Assembly (NCBI RefSeq): GCF_027925525.1
Contig: NZ_BSDJ01000003.1
Span: 306,296-370,295 of the forward strand
Length of the DNA: 64,000 bases
Reading direction: 5' to 3'
Origin: Paenibacillus tyrphae
GTDB taxonomy: Bacteria; Bacillota; Bacilli; Paenibacillales; NBRC-103111
Shown here: positions 62,446-64,000 of the stretch, one piece after another
Layout: each line of letters begins with the position of its first letter
Position numbering within the stretch: the first letter of the stretch is position 1
Notes under the pieces: model-generated
Databases searched by the model: none
The model's input: only the letters and a program-made list of their open reading frames with translations
What the model was told of the DNA's origin: nothing
Position numbers and translations under genes: made by a program

Positions 62446-62469
62446 CCCCAGAACCTACTCTGGGGTTTT
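62446..62469 (+). terminator. Terminator after yaaK
   Basis: CCCCAGA and TCTGGGG with a six-base loop are followed by TTTT. It is short and may only partly stop transcription into recR. Confidence 0.6.
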
Positions 62470-62497
62470 CAACTTTAATGCGTGAGGAGCCAATCGC

Positions 62498-63094
62498 TTG
62501 TTTTATCCGGAACCGCTAGCCAAACTGATCGATTCCTTCTCCCGTCTGCCGGGGATCGGACCCAAGACGGCGGGGCGTCTTGCTTTTCATGTGCTGCGCA
62601 TGAAGGAAGACGATGTCATCGACTTTGCCAAAGCTCTGGTCAATGTCAAACGCAATCTGCACTATTGCTCGGTATGCTGCAATATTACCGATACCGATCC
62701 TTGCCGTATTTGTCAGGATAAAAGCCGGGACGCTTCCGTCATTTGCGTCGTGCAGGAGCCCAAAGACTTGGTTGCCATGGAGCGGACCAAGGAATTTAAC
62801 GGCTACTATCATGTTCTCCACGGGGCGATTTCCCCGATGGAAGGCATCGGTCCTGACGAAATCCGGATCGCCGATCTTCTGAAGCGGCTGAGCGACGAAC
62901 AGGTGCAGGAGCTGATTCTGGCGACGAACCCGAATATCGAAGGCGAAGCGACTGCGATGTATTTATCCAGGCTCGTCCGTCCGTTCGGCCTCAAGGTGAC
63001 CCGGATTGCGCACGGATTGCCAGTCGGAGGAGATCTGGAGTATGCGGACGAGGTAACCTTGACCAAGGCGCTGGAAGGCAGAAGAGAACTGTAA
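62498..63094 (+). CDS. recR: Recombination mediator RecR
   Basis: The 198-residue protein has the helix-hairpin-helix ([13 protein letters not shown]), the zinc site C57, C60, C69 and C72 and the TOPRIM segment ([27 protein letters not shown]). It loads RecA at gaps and ends with RecO. The TTG start at 62498 is preceded by GAGGAG. Confidence 0.96.
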   Translation: MFYPEPLAKLIDSFSRLPGIGPKTAGRLAFHVLRMKEDDVIDFAKALVNVKRNLHYCSVCCNITDTDPCRICQDKSRDASVICVVQEPKDLVAMERTKEFNGYYHVLHGAISPMEGIGPDEIRIADLLKRLSDEQVQELILATNPNIEGEATAMYLSRLVRPFGLKVTRIAHGLPVGGDLEYADEVTLTKALEGRREL

Positions 63095-63168
63095 TGAAAT
63101 ATTGATTTGATACCACAAGAAGCCGGCCTGCAGTCGTCCATTTGCGGTTACGCATGGGTTGCTGTAAG

Positions 63169-63227
63169 CTCTCGAAGCATGATTTGCGCGGTTCCCCGCG
63201 TGGATGCTTTCGAGAAGGCTTCTTTTT
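63169..63227 (+). terminator. Terminator of recR
   Basis: CTCTCGAAGCAT and ATGCTTTCGAGA(AG), with an inner CGCGG/CCGCG stem, form a long hairpin followed by TTCTTTTTGG. Confidence 0.8.
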
Positions 63228-63307
63228 GGTTCTAACCCGGCTAAGCTCCCTATAAATATTTAAGTAGCAGGACAAACCTGGAGACTTGAATCGGGAGGTT
63301 GGCGGAG

Positions 63308-63595
63308 ATGAAGCTTTGGAGATGGGAAATAGGAAGCAAGAAAGACCGCCTGCAGCGCGAAGCCGTTGAGCAAGACCGTCTGCTGCTGGTGGAAGAAATC
63401 CGCAAAGCCCATATGGAATGGGAAGTAGCGCAGAGACGCTTTGATTACGTCGTGGAAAAAGAACAGATCGATTATGCCATCTTTGCCCTCGAAGCGGCGG
63501 AGAAACGATTCGAAATGCTGCTGAAGCAAGCCAAAAACCTAAATATCACGGCTAAAGAAGCATGTGCCGCCCGTTCGATGGAGGTGTCTTCGTGA
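63308..63595 (+). CDS. yaaL: YaaL-like (DUF2508) protein
   Basis: The 95-residue, mostly helical, charged protein matches YaaL (RREAVEQDRLLLVEEIRKAHMEWEVAQRRFDYVVEKEQIDYAIFALEAAEKRF-type segment). The ATG at 63308 follows GGAGG by nine bases. Its last codons overlap the bofA start. Function unknown. Confidence 0.9.
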   Translation: MKLWRWEIGSKKDRLQREAVEQDRLLLVEEIRKAHMEWEVAQRRFDYVVEKEQIDYAIFALEAAEKRFEMLLKQAKNLNITAKEACAARSMEVSS

Positions 63596-63864
63596 AATCG
63601 TACTTGCTGTGGAGCGTGCTCGTCGGGTCCGGTTTATTGTTAGGATTGGTCATGCTGCGCAATCGGTATGCGTTCCAATGGCTAGGTATGTTTTGCCTGC
63701 ATATTGCATTTGCTTCGATTTTGTTGTATATTCTAAATCTGTTCAGTTCATACACGCATTTGGAGCTGCCTCTGAACGTAGTGACGGTTGGGACCGTAAG
63801 CGTTCTGGGCTTGCCCGGACTAGCCGCTTTGGCGGCGCTGAAATTGTGGGTCGTTGGGGTTTAA
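63592..63864 (+). CDS. bofA: Sigma-K processing inhibitor BofA
   Basis: The 90-residue membrane protein has two to three hydrophobic helices and the BofA-type C-terminus (LPLNVVTVGTVSVLGLPGLAALAALKLW). It holds the SpoIVFB protease inactive in the forespore membrane until the signal for pro-sigma-K cleavage. The GTG start overlaps the TGA of yaaL, and GGAGG lies seven bases upstream. Confidence 0.92.
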   Translation: MKSYLLWSVLVGSGLLLGLVMLRNRYAFQWLGMFCLHIAFASILLYILNLFSSYTHLELPLNVVTVGTVSVLGLPGLAALAALKLWVVGV

Positions 63865-63896
63865 CCTCGATTCCAAAAAAAGTCCAAAAAAAATGC

Positions 63897-63926
63897 TTGC
63901 AATCTATTGAGCGGATGTGATATATT
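63897..63926 (+). promoter_or_regulatory. Probable rRNA operon promoter
   Basis: TTGCAA and TATATT are 18 bases apart after an A-rich stretch. The window ends 74 bases later without reaching 16S rRNA. In B. subtilis bofA is followed by rrnA, so this is inferred to be its P1. Nothing else is seen in the last 136 bases. Confidence 0.55.
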
Positions 63927-64000
63927 ATAAAAGTCGCCGCTAAACGAGACGACAACAACCGACAAAGTTGAATAGCCTAACGGCGCGGCTTTTGTCGATC

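Noticed and set aside
63930..64000. Start of 16S rRNA at the window end
   Set aside because: No 16S sequence is reached; only promoter and leader-like bases are present.

Overview
The window reads as a moderately GC-rich chromosomal segment of a spore-forming Firmicute of the Paenibacillaceae (Paenibacillus or a close relative). The main reasons are two gene blocks whose order matches Bacillus subtilis: ywhD-pbpG-speE-speB ... rpoE-pyrG-spo0F-fbaA-murAB-rho-rpmE, and scr(SRP RNA)-dnaX-yaaK-recR-yaaL-bofA followed by what looks like an rRNA operon promoter. Sporulation genes (spo0F, bofA), strong AGGAGG-type ribosome binding sites, frequent GTG/TTG starts, a Bacillus-type GalT and a c-di-AMP riboswitch all fit. 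The genus is an inference.

Layout. 1-6 kb: tail of an MFS transporter, a histidine-rich repeat protein, a class A penicillin-binding protein, small unknown proteins, a GyrI-like protein and RluF. 6-9 kb: a divergent OmpR-type regulator and 7TM sensor kinase. 9-14.1 kb: an AraC regulator divergent from the Leloir operon galK-galE-galT. 14.2-22.1 kb: a hybrid CHASE3 kinase, and a SNF2 helicase/SWIM zinc-finger pair. 22.3-25.5 kb: a pterin dehydratase, a GNAT-DinB-nucleotidyltransferase operon and a rhodanese.

25.5-36.7 kb is the accessory region. An AT-richer PadR regulator/BtrH-like cassette sits between direct repeats, and the right repeat carries the coding tail of a second rhodanese. After it come a membrane-anchored lipase-like protein behind a candidate leader ORF and hairpin, a MarR/SnoaL divergon, an ECF sigma factor fused to a DUF1835 domain, OsmC, an esterase, and a TetR-membrane protein-GNAT group with two matching operators.

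36.8-49.4 kb: a c-di-AMP riboswitch with an NlpC/P60 hydrolase, a peptidase M1/membrane protein pair, ywhD, pbpG, the spermidine genes speE-speB, a DUF2238 protein, a Tat-exported phosphoesterase, a YwiB-like protein and a subtilase. 49.8-58.7 kb: rpoE, attenuator-controlled pyrG, spo0F behind a sigma-H-like promoter, fbaA, murAB, rho, a radical SAM enzyme, rpmE and a spore-type lipoprotein. 58.7-64 kb: SRP RNA, a PAS sensor kinase, dnaX, yaaK, recR, yaaL, bofA and the rRNA promoter region.

The most notable observations are the sigma-DUF1835 fusion with a strong internal ribosome binding site, the repeat-flanked PadR/BtrH-like cassette with a rhodanese relic and a palindromic operator, the 46-codon leader ORF ending at a terminator-like hairpin, and several RNA-level control elements. 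These are pattern readings by eye. No alignment, folding or database search was run.
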